Made by a program: the position numbers and the translations under genes
Source of the DNA: Prevotella conceptionensis 9403948
GTDB taxonomy: Bacteria > Bacteroidota > Bacteroidia > Bacteroidales > Bacteroidaceae
Reading direction: 5' to 3'
NCBI RefSeq assembly: GCF_000312305.1
Contig: NZ_HE999444.1
Span: forward strand, 128,665 to 192,278
DNA: 63,614 nucleotides
The notes under the pieces: model-generated
Told to the model about the DNA's origin: nothing
What the model saw: the letters and a program-made list of their open reading frames with translations, nothing else
Databases searched by the model: none
Part shown: in pieces, positions 52,701 to 63,200 of the stretch
Numbering within the stretch: the first letter of the stretch is position 1
Layout of the letters: each line of letters begins with the position of its first letter

Positions 52701-55108
52701 CTGATGATGCAGTCAAACAGCGACATGCCTTCCGCTCCCTTTATGTCATGCAGGGCCTCTATATACTCAATCAGTTTGCACCTCTGCTCATAAAGTTCGT
52801 CAGCAATGCGTGCATATTCCTCTGGCCGTATGATGTGAGCGGCATCCAAAGCCTTCTTCAGCTGTTCGAGAACATGGCGCTTGGTGATTTTGTTTGAGTG
52901 CATTTCAAGGCAGAATGGACCAAGATTTATCTTCTCCAAACGTTTTTGTACCACACTCAGGGCTGCCATCTTCTCAGCAACAAACAACACACGCTTGCCT
53001 TGGAACAAGGCATTGGCTATAAGATTCGTAATGGTTTGCGACTTACCCGTTCCAGGAGGGCCGTAAAGGATATACGAGTTTCCTTGTCCGGCCTCCATTA
53101 CAGCGGCCATTTGCGAAGAGTCTATCGGAACAGGCAATGCCAAATCAGATGGTTTTACTTCTTTATCCTTGCCTTTCAAGTCCGACATCACTTGGGTTGG
53201 AGTAAACGTAAGTTTCTGTTCCACAAGACTACGCACCACATTGTTATCCAACAATTCTTGTCTGTGGTTATGAATGTCGTTCCACATGAGGAACTTACTG
53301 AACGAGAATACGCCCAAAATACATTCTTCTTCTACGTCCCAACGCTTTTTGTTTTTCAGCACCTCGCGTATGATGGCGAAGATTTTCTTCACATCCACAC
53401 CATGATCATCCTTTGGCAGCGGATTAAGTCCAGGAATAGTCATGTCGAAGTTCTGCCGTAAGAACTCTGTCAAAGTGATATTCAGAGCAATTTCTTCATC
53501 ACGTGTACGGATATAGTAGTCGCCCTTCTTATACACCATTTCCACAGGCAACATCAATATTGGCGCATAACGCGGTTTCTCGCTGATGTCTGTTTCAAAC
53601 CATCTAAGCGTACCTATTGCAAGATACAACGCATTTGCGCCAGTTTCCTCAACGGCGTTCCTCGATGCGCGATAGATATTCTTCAACGTGTAGCGTGTCT
53701 CGGCCTCTGTCTGATACGAGTGTAGCGTACGGTGTTTTATGTCGTTCGTTATCAGCTCGTGTAGTTCGGGCAATAATTTAGAACGCACAAGACGTTCGTC
53801 GCCAATGATGTTAAAACCAACATTAGGCTTGCAAGAAATAAGGTATTCTTCTCCATCTTGCAGATAGTCTTCAACGAGGTCGACGTCAAACGAGATAAAC
53901 TGAATTGCCTTCTGGCGCAGATAAAGGTTAAGCATGGAGTTACGCAACGAGAAATCCAAGAGCTTACGTTCCCAAATGTCCATCTTCGTTACCTCACGTT
54001 TGCTGTCCATCAGCATCGTCAGGTCAAAACGAGAATGTTCCTTAACATTCAGTATGCATTCGTCATGGCTCACACCTTCTGCCGGCACTTCCCATACACC
54101 ATTGTTCATCGTGCGTTGGGGTAGCGGACGTACTTGCTCCAGACGACAACGCTTAATGTCGATGAACATTTCAAAGATGCCCGTGTTGGCCAGATGCTTT
54201 GTAGCTATGCTTTGGGCATCTTCAAAAGTAGTTGACTCGGCTGTTACCTGTGTACATTCAAGCACAAGCATCTCATCAATACCTTCCGCACATTTCTTTT
54301 CGATATACGAGGCATCATCGTAAACGCTATACTGGCAGCAGTCGTCAACCAACCAAACGGCAAGGTAGGCATGTCCTTCTTGCAGAACGATACCGCTGTT
54401 TATGCCCAAACCTTCAAGCACGCTTGCAAAAAGCAGAGTAAGCTCTATGCAGTTTCCTAGTTTAGAGGAAAGTACTTGGTCGGGTAGGGTAATGCGTTGT
54501 CCAACCACCTCGTACGATGCAGGTACCGAACGATACACAATGCCCTCGGCATGGAGTGCGCCATACACGGCTGCCACCTGCTTTCGCACCTCATTTGTGT
54601 TACCTGTTTGGTATGCGGTAAATGCAGAAGACCCCGACATTTCTTTCAGCTTGCCCGCTGCCTTAGCTACAACGTTGTTTATCGCGGGATGATTAGGCGT
54701 AACAAACGAGGCAAGGCATTGGGGCAGAATACTGGTTCCCAACCATTGGTCGTACGGCATAATATCTATGTCGTAGCTATGGGTAAACAATATCTTCTTT
54801 GTTTCGGACAGTGCATCCGAATACACATTGACGGTGAATGTGGATGCAGTCTTTTCTGTTACCGCTGCAACTTGTGCGGCTATTGGAGACAAGTTCATAC
54901 CCTGTAAGCGCATCGACTTGCCTGCTTTAAGTGAGTCGATGACACTTGAACGGAAGTCCTGGAAGAACTCACCAGAACATTCTATTACAATATCCCTTAA
55001 ATCACTCGTTTCGTTATTACTGATTTCAACAGACTGACATATAGCTATTCTGTTGTTGATAAGGGAATAATTGATAGAAGGTAGATATTCGATATTGACA
55101 GTTACCAT
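49790..55108 (-). CDS. DUF4011-type giant helicase with Vsr-like nuclease and DUF3320 (Hhe-like defence protein)
   Basis: A single 1772-residue protein. Domains in order: an N-terminal beta region (1-110); a transglutaminase-like part with Cys near 219 (LGNCIELTLLF) and His in EGHAYLAVW; DUF4011 (about 375-450, WERKLLDFSLRNSMLNLYL). The SF1 helicase then has Walker A YGPPGTGKSQTITNL (about 683), DEASQMPTSEA (about 1181), GDPKQMPP, VQGDERDIILFSIGYG and NVAVSRARREMIVYSSL. A Vsr/PD-ExK-like region follows (about 1470-1560: LRARGHNVNTNVGRSNFKVDVAI, LDGEVYHNTQTTRDRE), then DUF3320 near the end. It resembles the single-gene defence protein named Hhe. AT content and the defence-like neighbours fit an acquired antiphage gene. 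Confidence 0.82.
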   Translation of the reverse strand: MVTVNIEYLPSINYSLINNRIAICQSVEISNNETSDLRDIVIECSGEFFQDFRSSVIDSLKAGKSMRLQGMNLSPIAAQVAAVTEKTASTFTVNVYSDALSETKKILFTHSYDIDIMPYDQWLGTSILPQCLASFVTPNHPAINNVVAKAAGKLKEMSGSSAFTAYQTGNTNEVRKQVAAVYGALHAEGIVYRSVPASYEVVGQRITLPDQVLSSKLGNCIELTLLFASVLEGLGINSGIVLQEGHAYLAVWLVDDCCQYSVYDDASYIEKKCAEGIDEMLVLECTQVTAESTTFEDAQSIATKHLANTGIFEMFIDIKRCRLEQVRPLPQRTMNNGVWEVPAEGVSHDECILNVKEHSRFDLTMLMDSKREVTKMDIWERKLLDFSLRNSMLNLYLRQKAIQFISFDVDLVEDYLQDGEEYLISCKPNVGFNIIGDERLVRSKLLPELHELITNDIKHRTLHSYQTEAETRYTLKNIYRASRNAVEETGANALYLAIGTLRWFETDISEKPRYAPILMLPVEMVYKKGDYYIRTRDEEIALNITLTEFLRQNFDMTIPGLNPLPKDDHGVDVKKIFAIIREVLKNKKRWDVEEECILGVFSFSKFLMWNDIHNHRQELLDNNVVRSLVEQKLTFTPTQVMSDLKGKDKEVKPSDLALPVPIDSSQMAAVMEAGQGNSYILYGPPGTGKSQTITNLIANALFQGKRVLFVAEKMAALSVVQKRLEKINLGPFCLEMHSNKITKRHVLEQLKKALDAAHIIRPEEYARIADELYEQRCKLIEYIEALHDIKGAEGMSLFDCIIRYESINTPELDVDANDEELKRKFRIEKMDSYSHLLSQKYQAILSITGAPSKHPLLGLNVVEDDLADVGRLPSRIKSASEILRKAEENREMLAKAADIKADILRDCNDGILSQDGTALYNEWRGIKAKWFLPRFFAKRGFIAKLKQFNSLIIEQEVDALLSNLLNYQQLHAEIVTIQDVVRTLFAVNFEDDRLPSNEDLKGYGSSLDNWLRHTDKARDWFQWCAYKKELEKEGLGVVARHIESETIPAETLKDAFFKRIFRSLACDKIASSQVLRTFEGAIFDETISRYQQLTEEFQILSQKELYAKLAANVPHVTDSIDNSSPIGFLNRNIANGGRGISLRDLFDNINTLLPRLCPCMLMSPMSVAQFLDLSQSKFDLVIFDEASQMPTSEAVGAIARGKSVIVVGDPKQMPPTSFFSSTSVGEEEADIDDLDSILDDCHSLGIPSLQLNWHYRSKHESLIAFSNNEYYDGELITFPSIDDQTTKVKYCYVDGVYDKGGRRSNKKEAETIVADIVKRLQSIDHAKYSIGVIAFSQVQQNLIEDLLTEKLDKDQKLREAADELYEPIFIKNLENVQGDERDIILFSIGYGPDKDGKVSMNFGPLNNNGGEKRLNVAVSRARREMIVYSSLKASHIDLKRTKARGVEGLKHFLEYAEQQILIQAANAHKDSSDRVISEQIANALRARGHNVNTNVGRSNFKVDVAIADSADSGNYSMGILLDGEVYHNTQTTRDREIVQPTVLNMLGWKIMRVWSVDWINNPERVIARIEKALQQKSKPIETPVGNATFDVTKEEVEEIESNEQDYQVYNGLENTGSMSDEVLATKILSCEQPMTLMYLCRCMCAHRDSTRVTPTLLASVKDIADRQMFVQTLGNSTILWTDKAHADAFSGYRQAHGRDITEIPLIEIMNAIALTVQEQLSIKTDALTLLVAKKLGFARRGAKVDQALKEGLEMLLNTKCIVESDGIVRLPE

Positions 55109-55469
55109 AGCGATATGAAAATATGGTGGGTTTTATTCTTATGTTGATATTACATTATGTATGTGGTTTACGAACTTTCTAAGGCTCATGAGCTTATAGC
55201 CAAATGTTATGTGTCTATTGCATGGCCCTCATTAGAAGGTGCTCCATAAACAGCTTGGTTTGTATATCACCATCGACACTAACGTAATCCAGGATATTTA
55301 TCTTGTCAAACCAAAGTGCATTGCTGCAAAAGTAGTTATTAGTTTTGATATTTCCTCATTTTGTTTTCATAAATTCAATTATTGCTCTCCGCTAAACCTC
55401 TAAACAACATCATTTCTCTATTTGCAAGGCCAATAACAGGTGCTGTGGATTGTTTTGAAAAAAGTAAAT

Positions 55470-55530
55470 TCGTGAGTTTATGAGTTTGTGGGGTTATGTG
55501 TTTATGAGTTTGAGTTAGTAAATATGTAAG
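55470..55530. repeat. GAGTTTATGAGTTTGTG phrase array before copy D
   Basis: Degenerate GTGAGTTTATGAGTTTG units just ahead of the repeat's ATTTAACATTATGAGTG start. The 55109-55469 gap otherwise shows only a weak minus-strand TACTTTTG element at 55327-55334, possibly the promoter for the helicase. Confidence 0.6.
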
Positions 55531-55546
55531 TTTGTCTTGTTTTCAG

Positions 55547-56160
55547 CAAGAAATTTAACATTATGAGTGGCCTTTTTGCTCACCAATCGACCACCTTCCC
55601 CAAAAAATCGATTCTCGTGAAGGTTTGTTTTGATGCAAAAAGAGGGTAGCATGCGAATGCGGCAAAATGAATTTTTATTTAAAGCAGTCGCCATTTGCAC
55701 CAATTTTTGGGCTATTTATAGCAGCATGTAGTGCAATATGCCGCAAAACGCAGTGCATTTTGGTGCTAAACGCAGTGCGTTTTGATGCTAAACGCAAGGT
55801 AAAATGGTGCTAAATGCAGTGCAAAATGCTGCTGAATGCAAGACGAAAAGCATAAATATACGCCACAATTGTATAAACAAAACCTCTTAGAAGCATGAAA
55901 TACATGGCAAAAAAAGGCAAAATGGTCGTTAAAAAGTGGGATTTTAGGGGCTAAAAACGTGTAATTGGGCTTAGAAAATTACGAGTTGGCAACCAATCTA
56001 GAAAGGCTAAATGGTACAAAATACAGGTCTTTTTCTTAGAATTGAACATATCGGAAGGTGCGAAAGGATAGAAAAAGTGGCAATTTACCTACTTTATGGC
56101 CTATATTTTCGCTAGAACAGCGCGAAAATTAGAGTGATGTTGTAAAATAAAAGGTAATAA
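55547..56160 (+). repeat. large intergenic repeat, copy D, with 22-bp unit array
   Basis: Landmarks: ATTTAACATTATGAGTGGCC, CACCAATCGACCACC, CAAAAAATCGATTCTCG, GATGCAAAAAGAGGGTAGC, TTTTGGGCTATTT, ATACATGGCAAAAAAAGGC, CTAGAAAGGCTAAATGGTAC and TTTTCGCTAGAACAGCGCG. Array cores at 55740, 55762, 55784, 55806 and 55828, exactly 22 bp apart. A GAGTT array follows at 56165-56280. The repeat sits in the divergent gap between the two defence-like loci. Confidence 0.87.
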
Positions 56161-56511
56161 TTTAGGTTTTTGGGTTGATGAACTTTTGAGTAGATGAGTT
56201 TTTGAGTAGGTGAGCTTTTGATTTGATGAGCTTTTGATTTGATGAGTTTTTGAGTTGATGAGCTTGTGAGTAGATTTGTCCTGCACTTCGTATTTGGAGC
56301 ATTGCAGTAATTTGAATTTGGTTGCAAAGTTACGAAATCAAGTCCGTTTCATTTTCTAGCACCACATAATAGACTGCAATTCCATCATTTCAAAGACCTG
56401 TTAGTCCACTTCAACGGGACAGTGTTGATGTTTTCTGTCTCCTCTAACAAGAAAAACCTTTTGGATAATGATAAACCTCTCCATTTCTTCGTTTTGCTCA
56501 TTATAAGTTCA

Positions 56512-56519
56512 TACCTTTG
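56512..56519 (+). promoter_or_regulatory. -7 promoter element before the HTH/helicase/methyltransferase unit
   Basis: TACCTTTG fits TAnnTTTG, with no well-spaced -33. It is about 65 bases before the HTH reading frame. Confidence 0.4.
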
Positions 56520-56575
56520 TAGTCAATATTAAGTTCAACCAATCAGTCATTTTGATGTGGCCCCAAAAGGAGTAA

Positions 56576-56776
56576 AGCAATCTTATTAAAGAACATTTCA
56601 AAAAGCAAGTTATTACCCAAACATGGCTTGCCAAAGAATTGGGTATGAGTTTAAGCATTCCAGATGCCTACGTCTGCAATCGCAGACAACCCAACCTTGC
56701 CACCATTTTCAAAGTGGCGGATTTACTAAATGTTTCACCCAAAGAATTAATAAAATTATGCACAATAGCCTTATAG
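56576..56776 (+). CDS. small XRE-type HTH regulator without a canonical start codon
   Basis: An open frame of about 66 codons reads SNLIKEHFKKQVITQTWLAKELGMSLS, then IPDAYVCNRRQPNLATIFKVADLLNVSPKELIKLCTIAL. This is a Cro/C1-type HTH, with TWLAKELGMS as the first helix pair and NRRQPNLATIFKVADLL as the recognition side. No ATG, GTG or TTG precedes it in frame; the best candidates are ATT at 56585 or a mutated start at 56576, after AGGAG. It overlaps the helicase start by 19 bases, implying coupling. It may be an active repressor with a rare start, or a recently lost one. Confidence 0.6.
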   Translation, partial: SNLIKEHFKKQVITQTWLAKELGMSLSIPDAYVCNRRQPNLATIFKVADLLNVSPKELIKLCTIAL

Positions 56777-59700
56777 ATAATTCTTCAGACACACTCTCTA
56801 TGCAGACCTATCTCAAGAGATGCATCTTAGCTGAAGATGTTGACAAAATTCAGATCGCAACTGGGTATTGGGACATACCAGGCATGACACTTGTCATAGA
56901 TGAACTTACAAGTTTTTTAGAGTGCGAGGGTACGACGTTAGAGTTGCTTATTGGTAAAGATCCTTATGTTTATACCTCGTTACTTGCAAAGCCTAAGTAT
57001 AAAGATGCAAGCTATCCTTACGACTTTATAAGGACAGATATACACGATCTTGAAATAAAAGATGAGTACAAGAGTGTTATCAATCTACTACTTAAGTATT
57101 GCAGCTGTGGCAAAATGCAGATACGGGTCTATTCCAAAAATGCTAAAGGCGAAGCAGAATTTTTACATTCTAAATGTTACATCTTCTCTGGCTCTTCTCT
57201 TTCTTATGGTATCATTGGAAGTTCTAACTTTACACAGAAGGGGTTATTGGGAAATGCAGAATTGAATTATCTTGAGACTGACCCTACTCGTATTACGGCT
57301 CGACCGACATATGGATCAAATATGAAAGGGCATATTTGTTGGTTTGAAGAGAAGTGGGAATGCTCACAAGACTGGACACAGGAGTTCTTGGAGCAGATTA
57401 TCAAGAAGTCGCCTATCTACATCGACATACAAGAAAATGCTATTCGAGAATTTACTCCCTATGAGCAGTATATCAAATTGTTGCAAATTCAGTTTGGGAG
57501 TGTTGTCGACGCATCACTCGGACAACAGATAGAAACCTATTTACCATCAAAGATTCATAAACTGAAATATCAGATAGAAGCCGTCAAGCGATGTCTTGAC
57601 ATTATGCGCGAACATGGTGGCTTTATGTTGGCTGACGTGGTAGGACTTGGTAAGACAATTATTGGAACGCTTATCATCAAGCATTTTCTATCCGTGCCAG
57701 AAGATGATGGTAGAGAACGTAAGGTTTTGGTCATTTCCCCTCCTGCCATTCAATCGGGCTGGAAGAAGACTATTGCCATGTTCGACAAAGATTCTGACGA
57801 GAAGATTGCTCCATACATTGACTTCATCACAACTGGACGTATCGGAAATGTCACCGAAGATGAAAGCTGGGAAGATGACGATGACGACAGTGCTGATACT
57901 GGCGAATTTGAAGGAACGCTGCAAGATAAGGACTATGGGCTCATTATTATTGATGAGAGTCATAAGTTCAGGAACAGTGCCACACAGATGTATCAGTCAC
58001 TTGATCAGCTCATACAGAAGATTGGTTCTAATACAGGTACATATCCCTATATTGGACTTTTGTCTGCCACACCGCAAAATAATCGCCCAAATGATTTGAA
58101 GAATCAAATTTACCTCTTTGAGCGTAATCATAATGATAGTACGTTAAAGAAGGCTGAAGGAGGAAATATAGAAAAGTTCTTTGCTGACATAAATAGAGAA
58201 TATGACACCCTTATCCGTAAACCAAAAGTTGATAATGAGACTGGCTTACTTATTCATGACATACCAGCAGATGAACGCCGTGCTCGCCTTGACGCAATCT
58301 CAAGAAAAATACGTGACTGTATTCTGAGCGATATCCTCGAACGTAGGACAAGAACAGACGTTAAAAAGTACTATGAAGATGATATGAAGGCACAAGGTTT
58401 GATCTTCCCAGAGATTGTTGGACCAAACAATCTTAAATACGTTATGGATGACGAGTTGGCTCAACTCTTCTCTGACACAATGACGATTATTGCTCCTACG
58501 GAAACAGAAAAGTTACAGACGGATGAGTGGCTGAAATATTTCCGCTATCGTGCCATTGAATACTTTACCAATCCAGCCAACGAAAAGAAACATACGGGCC
58601 GAGGCAACCGTGGTGTGAGTGATGTAGCTAAACAGCTTGCCACCATAATGCAGAACCTTCTTGTGAAACGTCTTGAAAGTTCGTTCACGGCCTTTACGCA
58701 ATCCCTATTGAATTTGCGCCATTACACCGAGAACATGATTAAAATGTGGGAGAATGATACCATCTTTGTATGTCCACAAATTGATGTAAACAAAGAACTT
58801 GACTACGAGGCAAAGAGTAAAAAGCGAGGAAAGAAAGTTTCTTTTAGCGATTGCGTAGAAGACATCAGAGGTAAAATAAAGAAACTGACGGAACAAGGAC
58901 GCAACGAGAAAGGACAAAATGCTGAATATACGCGTAAGGACTTTAAAGAGGAATATTATACCCAACTGAAAGAAGACTTCCGACTCATTTCTAATCTATA
59001 TGACCGATGGGCGCGTAACTCACAAGACCCGAAGTTTGATGCTTTCAAAGAAAACATCAAGCCTGAACTGTTCAATCCCCAAAAGAATACGTCAGGAAAG
59101 TTGGTAATCTTCTCGGAAGCAATAGATACGGTTGAATCGCTTGTTAGAGCTGTTAAAGCAAAGGGCTACAATGTTCTTGCTATTACTGCTGCTAACCGTG
59201 ATGAACTGGAACATACGATTGAGGAAAATTTTGATGCCAATTATGATGGTGAGTGGAAGGATGATTATGATGTTCTTATTACGACAGAAGTCTTAGCTGA
59301 AGGTGTAAACCTCCATCGTGCCAATGTTATTCTGAACTATGATACGCCATGGAACTCCACCCGCTTAATGCAGCGTATTGGACGTGTAAACCGTATTGGC
59401 AGTAAAGAGCCATTTGTTTATGTTTACAACTTTATGCCAAGTGCTGAAGGTGATGCTCAAATACAGTTGGTTCGCAAAGCACACACTAAGTTACAATCAT
59501 TCCATATACTCTTTGGTGAGGACAGCAAGATTTTCTCGGAAGAGGAAACGGTTGTGCATCATGAACTAGTCGAAGCTATTAACGGTGAGGAGTCACCCTT
59601 GCAGAAGTATATCTTTGAATTAAAACAATACAAGAAGACGCACCATGAACGCTATCTGCAGATAGAGCAAGCCGAGGACGAATGGGAGATGGCACAGGCT

Positions 59701-60240
59701 ACAAGTGGCACAGCATACTTTGTTGTGAAAGCTCCTCGCTCTGCACGGCTAGCCATCAGAATGCGTAAAGAGGAAGATGGACGAAAGGGTACTCAGATAA
59801 TCTCTTTACTTGAACTGCTTGAGGAAATGCGAGTAGATGAGAATGCTAAGCGCATACCATTGCCTGATAACTGGCAGCAACTTTCGATTGAAGCCTTAAA
59901 GGCGTATAATCAACACTTCGTCCGCATTAAAAGATCAAGAGCAGGAGATAAACGTACGCTGGCACAGGAAATCATCGTAAAACTCTATGACAACGACACT
60001 ATCTCAGCAAAGTCAAAGAGACTTCTGGAGAGTGCACGAAAACTTGTTGACAAAGGAAACTTTGACATCATTAAAAAGTTGTTGGCGATAAAGCAAGAAT
60101 TAGAAAATCGTAACCAAAACCTTTTTGCCCTCAAACAACAGGATATTGATGAAATTCTGGAGCGTGAGATCGGTAAACTTGTTGCTCACGTAGAAAGTAA
60201 GCAGGGCGTAGCATCTATTGTTTTAGGAACCATCAAGTAA
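56758..60240 (+). CDS. SNF2-like helicase with N-terminal phospholipase-D-type nuclease domain
   Basis: A 1160-residue protein. Residues 1-190 form a PLD-like domain (IATGYWDIPGMTLVIDELTSFL; EFLHSKCYIFSGSS and GIIGSSNFTQKGLLGNAELN near 130-160, an HxK...SSN pattern). The helicase has motif I ADVVGLGKTIIGTLIIKHF (about 290), LVISPPAIQSGWKKT, DESHKFRN (about 398), LLSATPQNN, and the C-terminal lobe KLVIFSEAIDTVESLVRAVKAKGYNVLAITA with VLAEGVNLHRANVILNYDTPWNSTRLMQRIGRVNRIGSKEP. Such proteins pair with methyltransferases in restriction-like defence. Start at 56758 lies inside the HTH frame; the methyltransferase starts 18 bases after its stop. Confidence 0.87.
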   Translation: MHNSLIDNSSDTLSMQTYLKRCILAEDVDKIQIATGYWDIPGMTLVIDELTSFLECEGTTLELLIGKDPYVYTSLLAKPKYKDASYPYDFIRTDIHDLEIKDEYKSVINLLLKYCSCGKMQIRVYSKNAKGEAEFLHSKCYIFSGSSLSYGIIGSSNFTQKGLLGNAELNYLETDPTRITARPTYGSNMKGHICWFEEKWECSQDWTQEFLEQIIKKSPIYIDIQENAIREFTPYEQYIKLLQIQFGSVVDASLGQQIETYLPSKIHKLKYQIEAVKRCLDIMREHGGFMLADVVGLGKTIIGTLIIKHFLSVPEDDGRERKVLVISPPAIQSGWKKTIAMFDKDSDEKIAPYIDFITTGRIGNVTEDESWEDDDDDSADTGEFEGTLQDKDYGLIIIDESHKFRNSATQMYQSLDQLIQKIGSNTGTYPYIGLLSATPQNNRPNDLKNQIYLFERNHNDSTLKKAEGGNIEKFFADINREYDTLIRKPKVDNETGLLIHDIPADERRARLDAISRKIRDCILSDILERRTRTDVKKYYEDDMKAQGLIFPEIVGPNNLKYVMDDELAQLFSDTMTIIAPTETEKLQTDEWLKYFRYRAIEYFTNPANEKKHTGRGNRGVSDVAKQLATIMQNLLVKRLESSFTAFTQSLLNLRHYTENMIKMWENDTIFVCPQIDVNKELDYEAKSKKRGKKVSFSDCVEDIRGKIKKLTEQGRNEKGQNAEYTRKDFKEEYYTQLKEDFRLISNLYDRWARNSQDPKFDAFKENIKPELFNPQKNTSGKLVIFSEAIDTVESLVRAVKAKGYNVLAITAANRDELEHTIEENFDANYDGEWKDDYDVLITTEVLAEGVNLHRANVILNYDTPWNSTRLMQRIGRVNRIGSKEPFVYVYNFMPSAEGDAQIQLVRKAHTKLQSFHILFGEDSKIFSEEETVVHHELVEAINGEESPLQKYIFELKQYKKTHHERYLQIEQAEDEWEMAQATSGTAYFVVKAPRSARLAIRMRKEEDGRKGTQIISLLELLEEMRVDENAKRIPLPDNWQQLSIEALKAYNQHFVRIKRSRAGDKRTLAQEIIVKLYDNDTISAKSKRLLESARKLVDKGNFDIIKKLLAIKQELENRNQNLFALKQQDIDEILEREIGKLVAHVESKQGVASIVLGTIK

Positions 60241-60258
60241 AATAGTAAAGACAAACTT

Positions 60259-63200
60259 ATGAATACAGATACATTAAGTATAGAGGCTTTAAAGGGATAT
60301 TTAAGCAGTCAATATAAAGGCTGGAACTCATTCGTCGATAATGTTATTTTCCCCATTTTCGGTAAAGATAAGTTTGAAACTCTTTCTGAGACAGAACTTT
60401 TGGAAAATAGTCCCGAGGAAAAACCATTGGCTGAAGCAACAGGAATATGTAGTATCAAGCAAGTGGGACAGATAGACATAGGAGTGCAGCCACTACAGAT
60501 ATTCGATGTCACGGTTAGTGATCGTGTGATGATGGAGCGAAACCGCGTAAACATTCAACGCCTTATCCGTAAGGTTATGGAGAACTATTCCAGTGCCTTT
60601 ATGCTCTTTCACTATGAGAACGATACTCGTTGGGATTGGCGCTTCACTTTTTGCCATAAGAAAGGTAGTCAGAAAGAAGTCACAGACAGTAAGCGATACA
60701 CATTTTTGTTGGGTCCTGGACAGTCCTGTCGTACTGCTGCGGAGAACTTTATAAAACTATATGAGAACAGAGACACATTGGATATGTCGAAAATTGAGGG
60801 TGCGTTCTCTGTTGAGGCTCTTACTAATGAATTCTTTGGCAAATATAAAGAGGAATACGATAAGTTTGTAGAATACATTACAGGTAAACGCTATGTGAAA
60901 AGGGACAATAAATATGTAGAGGCTATTATCCATGAACCCCATCCTACTCTATATTCCTGTTTCAGCAACAATGACAAACTGGTACGTGATTATGTAAAGA
61001 AAATGTTAGGTCGTATAGTATTCTTGCATTTCCTCCAAAAAAAAGGATGGCTCGGTGTACCATATAACGAGGAATGGGGTAATGGCGACCGAAACTTTAT
61101 GTTGAACCTCTTCAAGAATGCAACAGAAAAACAAAAGGAAAACTTTTTAGACGAAGTGCTGGAGGGACTATTTGCAGAAGGATTAGATTGTAATCGTGCA
61201 GAAAAAAGTGACCTTTATGATACAAAAGTTGAAGGATTACGGAAGTGTAGAATCCCTTACTTGAATGGTGGTCTCTTCGAACGTGATTATCTTGATGAAC
61301 TTGCTGTAAGATTTCCTGCGGAATACTTTGATAGTTTACTTACAATGCTCTCACTGTACAACTTTACCATCGACGAGAATGATCCCAATGATGCAGAAGT
61401 CGGTGTTGACCCTGAAATGCTTGGACGCATCTTTGAGAACCTTTTGGAGGATAATAAGGATAAGGGCGCGTTCTATACACCAAAGGAAATCGTACAATAC
61501 ATGTGCCGTGAGAGTTTGATAGCCTATTTGCAAACCGATCAAAACGAAGAAGATAAGGAGAATATTCGCAAGTTTGTTACAACGCATGACGCCGAACTGC
61601 TTGGCGATTTAAAAGCGGATATTGAACAGAAACTTTTGGACGTTAAAATATGCGACCCTGCTATTGGATCAGGAGCTTTTCCTATGGGGTTGCTGCGTGA
61701 GCTGTTCTTCTGTCGTTCTGCGATAGAACCAAACATTATAGAAAATGCAGCTAATATAAAACGCTACATCATTCAAAACAATATCTACGGTGTTGACATT
61801 GAACGAGGTGCTGTTGACATCGCCCGACTACGCTTTTGGCTTGCCCTGATTGTGGACGAAAAGACACCAGAGGCACTCCCAAACCTTGATTTCAAGATTA
61901 TGCAGGGTAATTCCCTTTTAGAGCAGTATAAGGGTGTTGACCTCTCAACTATGACAGAAAAGAAAGTTGGTGCAGGGCAGAGCATTACTATCTTCGATAG
62001 CATGTTAGATGTTTATCGCAAGAATCTACGCGATAAACTTGCCGAATACTACGCTTGCCCAGAGCATGATAAGAAAGTGCAGTTGAGAAAAGAAATCGCG
62101 GATATTGTAAAGCAGGAACTCGTAGAGCAAGGCATTCATATCGACTTTGAAGATATGGACTTATCTGCCAACAGTCAGTTCTTCCTTTGGCATACCTGGT
62201 TCCACGATGTTTTTTCACGACCCTCAAAAGAGGGCTTCGATATTGTTATTGGTAATCCGCCGTATTTAGAATCGAGAAGTCCAAATTTCCCAGAATCATT
62301 AAAGGTGAGTTTACAGAGTGAGATTCAAAAAAGAAGATTGTCAGATGCGAGAGCCTTTCCCCGTGGTGCAGATTTATTGATTTTCTTCTATGAATTATCG
62401 CTGAGATTATTGAGCCCAAATGGGTACAACGTCTTTATCACTGAAAATTCGTGGCTTTCCACAGACTACGGAAAACTGTTTCAGAATTTTTTATTGAAGA
62501 AGTGTAAAGTTCATGCAATTATTGATTCTGAGTACAAATACTTTGAAACAGCTGATATAAACACTATTATAACCATCATCAGGAACAGAAACGAGAGCAA
62601 TGATAAATTTCCTGTTAAGTTCTTTCATTGTAATGGGAGTCTTGAAAAATATCCATGTAATACATTTTCCATGCATGATACGGAAAATGTTACTCTAAAA
62701 GAATTCTTATCAAGCGCTCAATTATTGCATAACTACAAGTGGGGGGTTATCATTAGAGCTGAACAGAAACTATTACGGATTATAGAAACTATAAGCCAAC
62801 TTAAAGATAAAAGTCTTTCTTCAAAGATAAGCATTGGACAAGGACTAAATCTAACTAAAAGTCATATTGTTTATAGTCAATCTTCTCGAACTTATCCGTA
62901 TTATACATCAGAGATTGGTCCAACCTATAGTTGGAATAATTCGTCTTGTTATGTCAGTAAAGACGACATCTCAAGCAGTAGGAAAAAACCTCTTCTTATA
63001 ATGCCAAGAGGAATAGGGACACATTTCTGTAGCATTAACGAATGCTCTGGCTATACATCAAGTTATGTTGAAATTTATGGTGATTTGTCGCAAGAAGAAA
63101 CCTTAAACATATGGCTATTTTGTAACTCATCATTGTTCTGGCTTTTAAGAGAAATTACAGGAAGAACAAACTTGGGAGGCGGAATGTTAAAAGCAGAGGC

